Assembly: GCF_000150275.1 (NCBI RefSeq)
Contig: NW_002060948.1
Span: forward strand, 1,539,328 to 1,603,327
DNA from: Trichoplax adhaerens
Lineage: Eukaryota; Placozoa; Uniplacotomia; Trichoplacea; Trichoplacidae
Direction: 5' to 3'
Length of the DNA: 64,000 bases
Part shown: positions 12,864 through 25,886 of the stretch, in pieces
Layout of the letters: every line of letters begins with the position of its first letter
How positions within the stretch are numbered: position 1 is the stretch's first letter
The notes under the pieces: model-generated
Seen by the model: only the letters and a program-made list of their open reading frames with translations
The model's database searches: none
Told to the model about the DNA's origin: nothing
Made by a program: the position numbers and the translations under genes

Positions 12864-13180
12864 TATGTAGACCTTAAGAATATGAACATAAATCTTTGAT
12901 AACATGTGTTGTAAGACGATTATTTCTATTTACTTAGAAATAAGAAAAATTTTGTGCTTTAAAATTAACATTCGAATATATAAAGCGCTTTTAGGTACAT
13001 ATTTGATTTGCTGTATATCCTTTACGTGGGTATATCACTACTAACGCAGCTGAAGGTTATTCTTTGATGTGTAGACCTTAAGAATATGAGCATCAATCTT
13101 TGCTCACACATATTGTACAACGATTATTTCTATTTATTATAAGAAAAAATTTTGTGCTCTATAATTAACGTTAGAATATA
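12776..13180 (+). repeat. tandem duplication (two ~200 bp copies) of the NCLX last exon and 3' UTR
   Basis: Copy 1 (12776-12981) runs from AAAGCGCTTT inside the last coding exon into the 3' UTR. Copy 2 (12982-13180) repeats it at an offset of 206 bases. More than 30 bases around the final codons (GISLLTQLKVI) are identical. The UTR parts (GTAGACCTTAAGAATATGA, then ACGATTATTTCTATTTA) also match with scattered changes. Confidence 0.9.
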
Positions 13181-16100
13181 TGGCTTTAATAATTATAAAT
13201 TGTATGGCATTATCGATTTTAATGGACTTTACCAATGAAAATATTTTGCTCAAGGAAGCCAAAGGTTGATAATACCTTATGCCTTGAGCAACATAAATTA
13301 TGACTCAGTACTAATGAAATATTTGCTCTAATTTATTTTAAAATGATCTCACAGGAATCATAAAGTACTTAATTCATGAAAAATTTCTCACAAATTATTT
13401 ATTTATAGTAATTGTAAAATCAATGACTTGTACCATCAAATTTTTAAAATCAGGTGATTTATTAAACCGAATGATCAACGCGAATATGTAGATGATATAT
13501 GAAGCTGATACGTTCTTAGTGTATCCAAAATCACTTTATATTTAACAAAAAAAGAAAAAATTGCATACTTTCGCCAATAATATTGATGATGGAGTTAAAC
13601 ATAGTTATAATTAAATTGTGACAATTACAGCAGTCCATTGTGTATCATCATTCAATGTGCTAGATAGGGATTGAATTTTAAACAATTATCAGTATTTGAT
13701 AATACAAGTGAAGTTGTATATTTTCATAATCAAAAATAAATTAATTTACTATATTTAATTCAAGAAAATTGCTAGTCTAGTCATTAACCAATATTCTATT
13801 TTAATATAGGGATTAAAATTGCATCTTCATTTGATACTAGCATTTATTACACTAACTATATGAGAAAAACGAAACACTGATCGAAGAAATCATGTTACTT
13901 GTTATAAAATTCAGTTTAAGAAATACAAACATATAGTGTATCACTTGTTGACGATATGTGAGTATGAATTTAAGCTATTTTACAGTAAATTTGTTATAGA
14001 TCTGTGAAGAAGTTCATCAATAAAATTTAAACAAGTATAACCGTACCATTGCTATATAAATGTATCACTTAACCAGATGTTTTAACTCACACAATTCCAA
14101 GGTAAATTCTACCATAAACAGATAATATGCTGCTCACGGATATTACCAAGCCACTTTCGATGCAACTAATTGCATGGTCAAGTACTTATATAGTAATTAT
14201 TATTAATAGATAACCAGTCGATCACTTATTTAAGTAAATCATTATAATTAAGTCTATTGGAAGTGTAGTTAAATAAGAAAATAATATTAGCTGTAGAACT
14301 GAACACCGATGGATTTTATTATAGAATAGCAAAGGTATATTATTATAAGCTAGACAATATTATTGTAAATACATTCTCGATTTGCTACTTTACAAACGTT
14401 AATTTAAAACTGATTCTAAGAACTATCTTGAGATTATTCATAAATAAAATAAAATAAAAAAAAATCTAGTTTTAAATCTTAAATCTTTGAAGGCTAGATC
14501 ATGCCTAGAACTTTAATGTTTTTAAGTCATTCTCTTGCTGTCTCATCTTGATGAATTAATCATCATTTCCAACTTATAATGTTTTGGTCGTGAATCTTTC
14601 AAGATTTCATCGTATAAAAATATAAAACTATATCAATTCCATATTATAATTTTAATTGTTAACATTGAATAGTACACAATACCCTTATTGTTAGTAATAT
14701 ATATGACCTTGTCATCTCTTATTCATTAGCTAAGAAATATTCTTTTTCATTGCCCTTTAGTAGTGCAGCCTCTCTTGTTATTTATTTCATTTTTCTAATT
14801 GAAATTCCCAAGATTGAATTAAGAGAATTATTGCATTAGTCCGTGAGTACGTAAACGCTAAATTTTCGGTTAAGGTTATTATTTACAGTTATATTGAACT
14901 TGGTAATTAATATCATGATTTGACATCCTTTACACAGTTTAACAATAAATACAATGCAGAATTTATCATCAAATAATTACAGAAAAATGTAGCGTTGTAT
15001 TGTAGTAAAATTCGATGCTAACATAAAAAAGCTCTTAGTTGCACATGTACTCTATACAGTGTGTCAATTTTCCTGATTGATTTATTATTCAATGATAGGT
15101 GGTTATGATCACTAATAATACTTAAAGTTAGCTACTGAGTCTAAGAAATATAGCTGAAGTGAAAGAATAATATATGTGTTGGGAGAGGTTTATAAAACCA
15201 GTAAGACTGCGGCATAAAATAATAGTTTCAATACAAAAATATGTAGCCAGAGATGAAGAAGAAAATTGACTGAATGTAGATAGTTTATGAAATCAGTAAG
15301 ATGTGAAAGTAATAGTTATATAGTGGTATATTGGATCTCGAAAATACCGTTTCTATAGACCTCTCTTTTTCCTGAAAAACAATACGTATATTTTACTATT
15401 TAAATTAAATTTCCTAAATGATTAATTAAAGTATCTTTTCTGCTATTAGTTACTATTATCTACGGCGCCAAGTGTTAATGAATAATTACCGCCGATCCTT
15501 GCGTCAACCAGGATATTAGATTAACATGTATAAATATGTACCATAACCTATACTATTAAGTCTTCATAGCAGATATTCGATATTTATTGGTTACTTGAAA
15601 ATTTAATCAAAATTGTATGTTAACATTTGATATCTTGATATTAAATCATAATTACTTCTCAGCAACCTCTAAAAGTAATTCATTCTGTCAACATTAGTTG
15701 ATATACGTACATAATATGAACAGTTCAGTTCTTCGTACATTTATATCATAGACGTATATATGTTAATACTAAGGTACAGTATCAAGTTAATGTATTCTGT
15801 TTTAACGATTTTAGAATTATAAGCATAAGTATCAATCAATAGTATGGAAATCAATTTAGCAAAATTAAAATGTGGACCAACAATGTAATCAACTATTTCC
15901 ATTACTTAAACAATATTATATTGAATGATTTGAAGAGAAGTAAAGCTTGATGTTTCCTAGTATGCATGATTGTATATGCTCTTTGTATATGCTCTTTGTA
16001 TAGCTGCATAGGAGTAGTAAATTACTTTGGTATATATTGCATAACTATTTCAGAATTAAATCAATAGCTCTATAACATTAACTATAATAATAAAATAAAA

Positions 16101-17005
16101 TACTGGCCGTCATCATGGAAGAAGGATGAACTGAAGGATAATCATATTAAATAGCTAAATTATAACCATCTTAGAATTGATCATTGTAGTTAACCATTAA
16201 AGATTGACTATCATTAATTATAATGGAAAATATCGTTAAGAGTTTATGTGAACGGCATCGATATTACTAATTGAAGGGAAAGTCATTTCTTTCTACCCAG
16301 TAACGATTAATGGAATAGTATTACATCTAATTTCTATCATTGTGTTATGATTTCTTTTTAATTAATTAGTAACAATGAAGACAATACAATGTATCATTTT
16401 TGGTATGATTGATTCTATGCCATTACTGTTATCTAATGTAAAAGTTAAAGCTTTCAATAATTATTTAAAGAAGTCAATTAAACAGGTAAGTTACATTCAA
16501 TCAAAATTAATTAATTATCAAGAGCTATCGAAGCTTAATTATTAACAAAAAATTTGACATATTAATTGTTACCATTATTAAAAGTTTCAATATTGTTCCA
16601 TTTCTTGTTGATATTTACTAGTATGCAACAGTTGACAGTATCTTGAAGAAGGATTCGCGAAAATTAGTCTATCGATAGTGTAGTATAATAATAATTCATA
16701 AATAATTAATTATCTGCACATGTGTTTTACTAAGTTCACGATGATAGCTTTATTTATGCAATATTTATATCCGACGGTTCCTTTGATAATTGTTTTCTTT
16801 CGGCTATTTTTATCATTTTCGATTGAATCGATTTAGATGAAAAGTGTGGGCACCAATGTTCATACTTTCACAATCTATTTAAGCGATGGAATAAAAAATG
16901 CAAAGTCATCGTTCTAATCAATTTATATATTAGTGACAGTGTACAAGCATAGCCAAATTCCAACTTTCATCTTACCGATATTAACTACCATCTACGCGTA
17001 CAACT
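12864..17005. other. intergenic region between NCLX and the GPCR gene
   Basis: Very AT-rich. Besides the duplicated NCLX end, it contains a 10-bp inverted repeat, TTGCTCAAGG (13246-13255) with CCTTGAGCAA (13282-13291). No gene was recognised. Confidence 0.5.
12982..13067 (+). pseudogene. broken duplicate of the NCLX terminal coding segment
   Basis: This is the coding part of duplicate copy 2. The frame of the parent is broken: AAG CGC TTT is followed by TAG where the parent reads TTC. Small changes then restore the parental frame for GISLLTQLKVI before a TGA. A TAG at the break could act as a splice acceptor for an alternative last exon, but I have no evidence that it does. Confidence 0.75.
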
Positions 17006-19426
17006 ATGGAATCAACTGAGAATTTGAGTCTATCTATGGCGACACCTAATAGCTCTTGGAATTCATCAAGGAGCGCTAGTGCTGTATTAAATCTACCGAC
17101 GTTAATTTATCTACCGGAATATGTACTCTTCACTATTTTATCGTTAATGGCCATCATTGGTGATACATTAACTTTACTAGCGATTAGAATGAAGAAAGTG
17201 CGTGTTCAAAATGATATTTTAATTCAAGCATTAGCCACCTATGATATATGCAACTGTTTATTCGTTTCTCCAGTTGCGATTATTCCATTTGCAATCTCAT
17301 ATCAAAGTATTGACGGCTATAAATTACTTTGCAAGATAGTCGGTATGGCTCGCGTTTTTTTCAATGTTGGTTCGCTTACCGTTGTAGTATTAATGGCTAT
17401 GGAGCGGCGATTAGCTATTACTAGTCCATTCTTGCATCGTATTCGTATTAATAAAAGAGTTATTCGAAAAGCTATTATCATTGCAAGTCTCGTTATTATT
17501 ACTGGTGTCATAGTTCCGAGTTTTCTAGGAGCAGTCCATTATGGACCAATTGATAGACATGGAATGATTTGCTACATTCAATTTGGCCAATTTAATATTT
17601 TAGCTAATGGTACAAATACTCAGTCTAGACTAGGATCATTTATTGCTAATGCTATTGTCACTATTGTTGTTGCCATTTTAGTTATAACGTTGGTCTGTAT
17701 GAATGGGCAAGTAGTAAGTTTACTCAGTCAGCGTTGCAAAATTATGCAAGATAAAGGAAACGAATTATACTTGAATAAAGTTATTAATTATTGTCCACTT
17801 TGTAAGTTGATGATTTTCATCTCAGTCTTAGCATTATTGGCTTATGCTCCCTACGTGGTAAGATTAATAAGTTGATCAGAATAATTTGCTAAACTAAAAT
17901 CATTTTGTATAAGCCCTTCAATTAAATAACTTTACAGTTAAATACTATAGTTAGAGATGAGGACATAGGCTATTTGCACTAGTACAGTAGTATCCTGGCT
18001 ACCATTAATTAAAATTAACCTATACAATTTCGACAAAATTATCTGCAACTAAAATAATTTTAATAACTAAACATAAAAATTTCCTATCTATTTCGCAAAA
18101 CCTATGGTAACTTCCTTTACCTATACAATTATATTGATTGGATATAAGAATACACATGTATCTAGTACCGTGGTATAGAGCTAGTCTTTGTGTAGCTGGA
18201 TACAATGACTAATCAATTAATTTAGGAATGCTCTCATTCGTACCATTTCAATAGTGCTTGTTCTACTTATTTCTTCGTACTATTACACTATATCGTATAG
18301 TGACGGCACATTACTACTTGTAATTTATGCGATTGCATATAAATTCACCTATTTAAAGTAGGTAGTTTAGATTTTAAACCACTCCTGGATGGAGTTATAT
18401 CTAATGATAATTATGGCGCACATATTAATTGATAAAGTGAGGTTGATGATTAAGTACTACAGTAATGGATAGGTAGTGATTCATTGTATTCTAAAATAGA
18501 AATTAATTATCACCTTGTAATATTTAGATCATGGGTTTTAGTAATGCTTAACGTTCCATTAGAAACAACAGATTTTGCTTCTATGTTTGTTAATTAGATA
18601 CTATTACCATTTTCTAATCATTTTTATACACCAATTAATTAATTGTTTCGATTCGAACATCTTTTATGATGATCAGATTTATGGGGTTGTTAGCTCATTT
18701 GGTGTTCGCCTTCCGCTACGAGCCGAGATATGGATTTTTAATCTATTTGTATGGCTAAATATGTCCTTAAATCCTATAGCCTATGGGATGGCCAGGAAGC
18801 AATATCGAACTTACTACTTATACTTTCTCAAGAAATCTGTCCGAATTATGACATTTCGCTCCTCAAAAGATATTAAAGGTACAACAAAAAATAAGCCTAT
18901 AACTCCCTTTTTACTAACTTACCTCACAATTAACTACTGCAAATAGTTAAATTATTTGATATTACCGCGTGTCTCAAGGCTTCTAATTTTAATCATCATT
19001 ACTCCGATAGATCATATCTTACTGAAATTAATTTACTTGTAATCATTTTTGAATAGTGATTGTAATACCGTCATGAAATGAAATAACATCATTTTACTAT
19101 AAGCTACCATCACATCGAAATTTTTCTGAAAAAATTTATTATTAACGTACAGTACCCAGGGTTATACTCATTTTTAATGTGTAATATAGTGCAACGATCC
19201 AACATTAAATGAATTTTGTTCTCTATCATTTATTTTAAATCACTATTTTGTTATAATTAAATTTTTAGTTGTGGATAATGAACGTTACTGTGTGGAAGCT
19301 GCACACGATCTTAAATCAAGTACTTTTACTAAGACGACCATTTCTAGACTTTCATCAAAGTCATGTTCCATTGTTGCTAATCGAACTAAGCAACAGAGAG
19401 TACCTGAAGAAATAACATCGTTTTAA
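17006..19426 (+). CDS. divergent rhodopsin-like (class A) G-protein coupled receptor
   Basis: Predicted plasma-membrane receptor of 403 residues; ligand unknown. Exons are 17006-17857 (TM1-TM6), 18677-18878 (TM7 and helix 8) and 19269-19426 (C-tail); phases 0 and 1 match. The N-terminus has sequons near Asn6, 15 and 19. Conserved class A marks are LATYD with Asp80 in TM2, Cys109 at the top of TM3, Cys189 in the second extracellular loop and NPIAY at 316-320 in TM7, followed by an RKQYR helix 8 start. Departures are notable: Asp53 stands where TM1 normally has Asn (IIGD for GN), ERR at 133-135 replaces DRY, TM4 lacks its Trp, TM5 lacks its Pro and TM6 reads AYAP instead of CWxP. The C-tail is Ser/Thr-rich (SSTFTKTTISRLSSKSCS), fitting phosphorylation. 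Family within class A cannot be named from sequence alone. Confidence 0.9.
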
Positions 19427-20687
19427 TTAGGATTCCTTGCTGGCTTAATTTGACTTAATGACTGCTAGAAAAGTTTATGCCTGTCTTCTCTAGTAGTAGA
19501 ATTCTATATCAAATTATGGTAGGAAGTATTCAAGAAAGCTCATTCTAACCTTTGCAATACTCCCGTGTCAGTACTGTTATGATTTAGCTTAAACACAGGA
19601 ACTGATAAACATCATAAACCATAATTATGTTAAATAATAAACATTCGTCCAGTGTCGTAGATAAGAAGTGTTTTTTCTGTTATTACTAAATACTGGTATA
19701 TGTTAGTAAAATAATTTTATTAACATTCAGGTATCATTTAATCATTTATAGCTTAAGATAGGCAAAACTGTTCCTGAATATTGCTGATAATAGAACAAGA
19801 TTATCAGTTTCGTGTATTTATACAGAATCACCATTAAAGCAAACCTTGTCTTTTCTGTCGTTGCTGCAGTATTAGGAATAAAAGTAAATTTCTCAGTTTC
19901 TCATTCCGTATAATTATTTACGTATATCTTACATGCGAGCTGCTGTTCGTGATTAAATTAATCATAAAAGCAATCAGCTTCGTTAATTCATGTACCATTG
20001 TCATAGAGTAAGTATAATTTTTTCTGTCATCCCTACTGTCTAATCATTTACATTTTGAAATGTAATACGGAACAGCTCTGAAAATATCGTAAAGCAACCA
20101 AAAAATATCATCAATATGTAAGCCTTACATAATAATGCAGTTGGCAATTATGCATATGTGTAAAAGTCAATGTCATATTCTTATTGTAACTGATGGATTA
20201 TCCTTTTGTATATTGCATAATATTTTCCTTACTCATTGAAATACAGCAACGTGATCTTGTAGTATCTCTAAATTAATGCTAATATTAGACTTGATACTTT
20301 CTTACTAAATTGCTTTACGGAGATAGTGTGCAGTGAATCAGTGAGATATTGATATTAAGGGTTAAGTTAAAAATGTATTTGATAATTTCCATGTATTTTA
20401 TCGTGTGAAATTACTATTTCCGAATCCAAGTGCCACCAGCTGTACTAAATCTGTAATCATGCAGTTAGAATTTTAATAAAAGCATCCTTACTATTGCCAA
20501 CGTTCTTATTTATGAGATCATTTCTCACATAGCTTTTTGACCGAAAGTTATAGCCAAGACAATATTGTAGCTGGAGATTCCGAGCTGACTTCCGTACGAA
20601 AGAATTACAATTGCAATTGGCTTTATAATTAGTTATACTCGTATATCATTTTATTTCGTTTCCGATCGTAATTATTCAACTGAAACA

Positions 20688-20827
20688 ATTTTACTTTATT
20701 ATATTAAATGTTTTAAAGAATGATTATAGTTATTCTAAGGGTATCGTTCATGGTCTAATTTTACTTTATTATATTAAATGTTTTAAAGAATAATTATAAT
20801 TATTCTACGGGTATCGTTTGTGGTCTA
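20688..20827. repeat. 70-bp perfect-period tandem duplication
   Basis: Two copies, 20688-20757 and 20758-20827, both running from ATTTTACTTTATTATATTAA to GGTATCGTT...TGGTCTA. They differ at only a few positions, so the duplication is recent compared with the surrounding sequence. Confidence 0.92.
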
Positions 20828-20861
20828 ATTTTGGACAGATCATCCAAGGTATTATAATGAT

Positions 20862-20897
20862 TTGCAACCGCTCGTTGTTTAGCATTAGCGGTTGCAA
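20862..20897. other. perfect 11-bp-stem hairpin
   Basis: TTGCAACCGCT at 20862-20872 is the exact reverse complement of AGCGGTTGCAA at 20887-20897, with a 14-base loop. It lies 35 bases after the tandem duplication. It could form in DNA or RNA; no function is assigned. Confidence 0.75.
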
Positions 20898-22191
20898 TTT
20901 TTATACAATTAAAATATTAAGAAGTAAACATATAAAGAATATAGCCCTTAGGATGAGTCTTAAGCTTTGTGAATTTAGTGGATCTGACTTATTAAAAATC
21001 AAGAAATCGAGATATGGTACATGATAAGGTATTATATATTAATGCACTGGTATACTAACGCATACTTATTTTTAGAATATGAGGCTTAAATATTGAGAGT
21101 CCGTATTGCAACGTTCTTGCATAATGATAGCTGTTAAGAGCCCATAACATATATCGCTTTCCCTCTCTATACTTCGATATAGTATAATGTGTACTTACAA
21201 ATTTACTACACGATTCACTTATTATCTTCTACATACTGCCGACAAGAAGATTGAGATGTTATCTTTGTAAATGTCACGAGTTAAGCTCTAATGCTAATAG
21301 ATCCATTTATATAGCGTACACTGTACACTTGTTTCGCTATTTCATCTTCAATAGTTTATACAGCTTTAATGATCCCTAGTACATCCAGTCTGCACAAACA
21401 GGCTTATGCCACTGATTGTACTGGCACTTCGAAAGTGCTAAGATTAGTGCAGTACCTATGATACAATAGCTATGTTAGCACCATAAGGAAGAACCTTTAA
21501 TGGTTAGGACTTCCAAGTGTTACGGTATAATACACCATCGAGGATATAAAAGGTGAGAGTTTTTTAAGGGAGGGATGGATGACATGATACTGAGAGCCAA
21601 TAACATCGAGACTGCTACTGATCAATTTATCTGATCCTATCTAGGTTATTCGCATATGAAGATTGAGAGGAATATAACGGCCAGAAAGCACATACTAATG
21701 CATATAATGCTATATACAGTATTGTAATTAAAAGGATACATAACAATAATTTTATAACTCAGATAAATGCTTTAATGATGGTTATCATTGCTTGTCCACG
21801 CAAGTCTGCAGCGTTTCGCATTAGTGTTTGCAAGCGGTCATTGAAAATTCATACGATTGAGGACCAGTTCCTCCGTTACTTATAACCACATACTGTATAT
21901 TTTATTACAATTCTGTATGTGTTAGATAACAAATGAAATTCTTAGACTTTTATTCGCATAAAATTATTCCAAAAATATATAGTAGTTTAATTTAAAGCAA
22001 CCTTATCAATGTTGTAGTACTTTTATAATCATAATAACAAGTGACTAATGCAGATTCTTTGATAAGCCATACTTCTTAATCGACGAGCAGTCGATCAAGT
22101 AAGTAGGAGATGTATTTAACATATATAGTGCAGCAGATAATAAATTCGTTCGTGTTCTTTTAAATTAAATTAAAAAATTTTAAAATCATGT

Positions 22192-24155
22192 CTACTTTCG
22201 TAATCGAACTTTGACCAGTAACTCAACAGGACAACCGAATGCCTCTTCTAAATCAGCCTTGGCCTCTTCAGAGATCGTCCTAATTACTTTACCACGAGGT
22301 CCAATGACAATGGACTACAATATGGCATTTGATATGCACTTATAAGTATAAATCTAGCTTATACGTATATCATAAATAGACATTTAATGCCTTACCATTT
22401 GACCATTTCTTCTGCAATCAATTGATTGATGAATCCTTAAAGTGCCGTTATCTGATAAGTGCCAAAATAGATTGCTCTAATGATCAAGAATAAATCAAAT
22501 AAGGTTAAGAATTACATAAGGATTTAATAATTATGATTAGCGGCTACACTTATAGATACTATATACCTGCTTTAAAATATATGGTAAATCATGCGGCAAG
22601 TGACCTAACAGTTTTTCTCGAATTATTTCTTCGACAAATCGCGAAGGTGAAAGTGAGGTCAGCTGTTTCATATTATATTGCCAATTACCAGGTTTTGCTT
22701 GCGAAACAAGGTATTCCTGTTGAAAAGGTTATAAACTGGGATTAAATTCCATATTTAATTCCAGATAATTACTGAAGTTTAGTTGATAGAAGCAATAACT
22801 AGTGATGAGTACCTGCAGCATATCAACGCCGTCGCCAGTCCGAGCCGATATCATAAATACTTCTTTAAAGTTTTTCCATCCACCATTTTTACGGACGGAT
22901 TGCTTTTTTAGAGAGTTATCAGCATTTTTAATTGACTCATCAACAATAATATAACTTTTCTTCTTTGGTGCAAGTTTAATCGTAGGCTCTTTTAATTTAA
23001 TAGTTGGTTTAGTTTCTTGATAATTATCTGTTAGTTTATCAATTAAATCCAATAAAATCTCTTTACGAATGACGTCAACTTTATTCAGTACCAGTACCGA
23101 TGGAATAGTATCGAATTCATGTAAAATTTCTAAAATCTCTTCAGATAAATGATCTCGTGTGCGTTTATTACCTACATCAACTAGCACTGCAACTGCAGCA
23201 CATAAAAAATTCAATCAAGATTTGCCTCACAAAATATCCTATTCACTGATGAAAGTTATACTGTATATTCTATTTATTCCTACGCAAATCAGCATCGGTT
23301 GCACAATCTCGAGGTCCAGTTGCTAGTGCTTTTGACATATAATATCTGTCGTATTAGATAAATAACAATATAAATTCTTAAACGATAGCAAATTAGCTTA
23401 TTAGATGATGCCAAGGTAAAGATATTTAAACGCTTACTTTCTTCTAATGTCCCTAGATAATGTACCAGGACTGTCTACCAAAACCTATCATAGTTTAAGT
23501 ATAATTGGAGTATTTTAGACATATAACATTAGCTATTGATTATGACATTCTACAGCATTATTTAGTAACTAATCAATTTCGTGCATAGTTCACAATTAGA
23601 GCACTCTTACTAGTTAATAAATCTATCAGTGCAAAGCCAATGAATCCTTAATGCTAAGTTACTGACTATTTGTGTAGATCCGAACGTTATGATACCAGAA
23701 GAGCGTTCACGAGTAGTTTGTGGCTTGCGACAAACAGGAACAACCTGATCGTAATACAGTATTGTTAGTCAGTTTACCATATAATCACTGTTTTAGTCCA
23801 CGATTGATTGACGTTAATGAATAGGTTCATTGAATGTACGGATTATTGGCATAGTGAAGGATGAAAACAAAAATTGATTAATTATCCATGATGAGAAGTA
23901 GTCAATAATAACATGGTACCTTTCTTCCTACGAGTACATTAGTTAGTGTCGATTTGCCAGCATTAGGTTCTCCTAGTAATGCAACTTTTAAAATCTTGGG
24001 CGAATGTGGCTGTCGTGGTTTTGGCGCAACAGTAATTTTAGGATCTAGAAATTGGATGAAGTTATTTAGTAGAAGTTATCGTAGTAGAAAACCTTGGTAT
24101 TATCCTGCAACAGTCAGTAAGGAAAATAGGAATATCTTGTACCAAGATAGGGCAT
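22192..24155 (-). CDS. ERAL1: Era-like GTPase, mitochondrial (ERAL1 family)
   Basis: ERAL1 binds the small mitoribosomal rRNA and helps assemble the small subunit. Exons: 24155-24143 (tentative), 24044-23920, 23744-23667, 23484-23438, 23345-23284, 23192-22813, 22716-22567, 22476-22396, 22314-22192; about 352 residues. G1 is GEPNAGKST at about 29-37, G2 region TTRE, G3 DSPG at 76-79, G4 NKVD at 145-148 and G5-like SART. A Lys-rich insert (about 168-210) lies before [13 protein letters not shown]. The KH domain follows, with [19 protein letters not shown] and IGPRGKVI at 316-323. The N-terminus is uncertain: exon 2 is preceded in frame by a stop, and the only phase-compatible Met found nearby (MPYL) gives a 13-base coding exon. 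A longer mitochondrial presequence encoded upstream is possible. The gene is divergent from TMEM248. Confidence 0.92.
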
Positions 24156-24810
24156 ATTGAGAACACGTTTTATTACAGTCGCATTTTAACACAATTAAAT
24201 CGCATAGTCTAAGCTCATCTAGCTCCATACCAATACAGTTGCAGTATATGATTAATTTATTTCAGGTTCACCTATGATTGGCACTATCTGATTATCGTCC
24301 AAATCCTTAATTTTACAATTATTCAAATTGACATATTGCACGCTTGTTGTTATTGTAGAGCGGATTCCTCCTATAGAGGGACATATTAATAAGGCAATCG
24401 TTACATGAAGCGATTAAATCATTGAATCAAGGGAAAAAATGAAATTGCTGCCTCAATCTTGATAGTTGTCATTATTAATTATTATTATTTCGTATGCGTG
24501 TAGCTCCCAATCATGCTTAGATACAATTGCAACATGGACTATCAATACTACATGATTTCAATATTTCTTAATGTGCTAACCCTGAAATTGATTGACAGCA
24601 GTAAAAATACAGCTCGCCTGGTGATGTCTTGGATGGAGGCATCTCCGGCTAAAATAGAGTAGAACATCCATACTAGGATGGAATGATGTTATTCCAAGAA
24701 CTACTACTGTTATCCTATGACGAAAAGGGCAAGAAACGAGGTGGTCGAGCTGAGCAAAAGATTGCACAAGCAGCAGCCCCTGAGCCACACCATCGCTTTC
24801 AGCAAATCCT

Positions 24811-24865
24811 ACAGTACAATACTGTACACTGTACACTATTGTACTGTACTGTACTGTACAGTATT
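24811..24865. repeat. GTACTGTACAG palindrome array
   Basis: Successive overlapping copies of GTACTGTAC and CTGTACAG form a nearly continuous self-complementary stretch, able to fold on itself. Confidence 0.7.
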
Positions 24866-25193
24866 ACTGTCTAATTTTATAGTCTGTTTTCCGTCCGTCT
24901 AGATCTGTTTCCAGACTCGGGTAAATTGCCCGGGTACCCGGCCAATTTTTATATTGATGGTATGAAACGGGTACCCGGGTCACAAATTTCCCACGGGTTG
25001 CAATCCCTAGTTGGTGTTGGTCGTAACAGTATACTCTTGTGTAGTGATCCAGTAGACTGTATGGCCATCATCCATCGCTCTCGGGACTCGTTGCGACCAG
25101 GCTATGCGAAAGTGAGAGCGATGAGATTCGCCAGAGGCGGTTGTTTACTGTATCATTTTTCTGATCGCTACAGTAGTGAAACCGTATACTACC

Positions 25194-25506
25194 CTGTAGA
25201 AAACCAAGCCAACAGCTGATTTGGAGGCAATGGCAATCACGAGCTTGTTCACAGCAGGGACTACTGGAAAGAAGAGAAACACGACACGATCGTTGGCTGT
25301 ACTGGCGATGTGAAGGCCGATTTTTTGGCTGGTCATTTCAACTGTATGTACTGTAGAAAATCAAGCCAACAGCTGATATGCAGGCAAAGGCAATCACTCG
25401 CTTGTTGATAGCAGGGACTACTGGAAAGAAGAGAAACACGACACGATCGTTGGCTGTACTAGCGATGTGAAAGCCGACTTATTTGCTGGTTATTTCAACT
25501 GTGCTG
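25194..25506. repeat. 157-bp tandem duplication
   Basis: Copies at 25194-25350 and 25351-25506 both start CTGTAGAAAA and share CAAGCCAACAGCTGAT. A block of more than 50 identical bases runs from GCAGGGACTACTGGAAAGAA to CGTTGGCTGTACT. Both end near TTTCAACTGT. Confidence 0.9.
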
Positions 25507-25727
25507 CCAATGAGCTGCCAGGTTGGTTTTGTACAGCATGGTGTACGGTTACAGTCTTAGCGTAGTGTAAAATGACTGCAAAAAAGTCGGCCTGCACATT
25601 TTTGCCCGCTTTCGCCCGTGTCCACTGTCTAGTCCGTCCCTCTCTTCTTTCGAAACAATTAGTCACAAGACTGGCAACTAGTCACAACGCCTGGCAATCT
25701 CGGTCCCGGTCCCATCTAGCCCCACCC

Positions 25728-25885
25728 ATTCATTCCCATCATTCCTGATACGGATACACAATGCATAGCACTGTACTGTACTGTACAGTACAGTATTCAT
25801 TCCCATCATTCTTGATACGGATACACAATGCATAGCACTGTACTGTACAGTGTATAGTGCTGTACAGTACAGTACAGTACAGTAT
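25728..25885. repeat. two ~67-bp direct repeats ending in GTAC palindromes
   Basis: ATTCATTCCCATCATTC, a TTGATACGG- or CTGATACGG-type stretch and ACACAATGCATAGCACTG occur twice (25728 and 25795). Each copy runs into a (GTACT/CTGTAC) array of variable length, ending at about 25885. Confidence 0.88.
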
Positions 25886-25886
25886 A

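Larger units (their letters stand above)
19427..22191. other. intergenic region between the GPCR and ERAL1 genes
   Basis: The 3' flanks of two convergent genes meet here. No gene is supported. It contains the 70-bp tandem duplication at 20688-20827 and the hairpin at 20862-20897. Confidence 0.5.

Noticed and set aside
13246-13291. 10-bp inverted repeat with a 26-base loop
   Set aside because: Short arms and a long loop are expected by chance in DNA of this length; noted only in the spacer description.
17317-17511. Minus-strand frame inside the GPCR
   Set aside because: Antisense shadow of the receptor's first exon.
24926-25219. A 97-codon frame in the ERAL1-TMEM248 spacer
   Set aside because: It is set by palindromic and tandem repeats and has no ATG-supported family match or splice signals.
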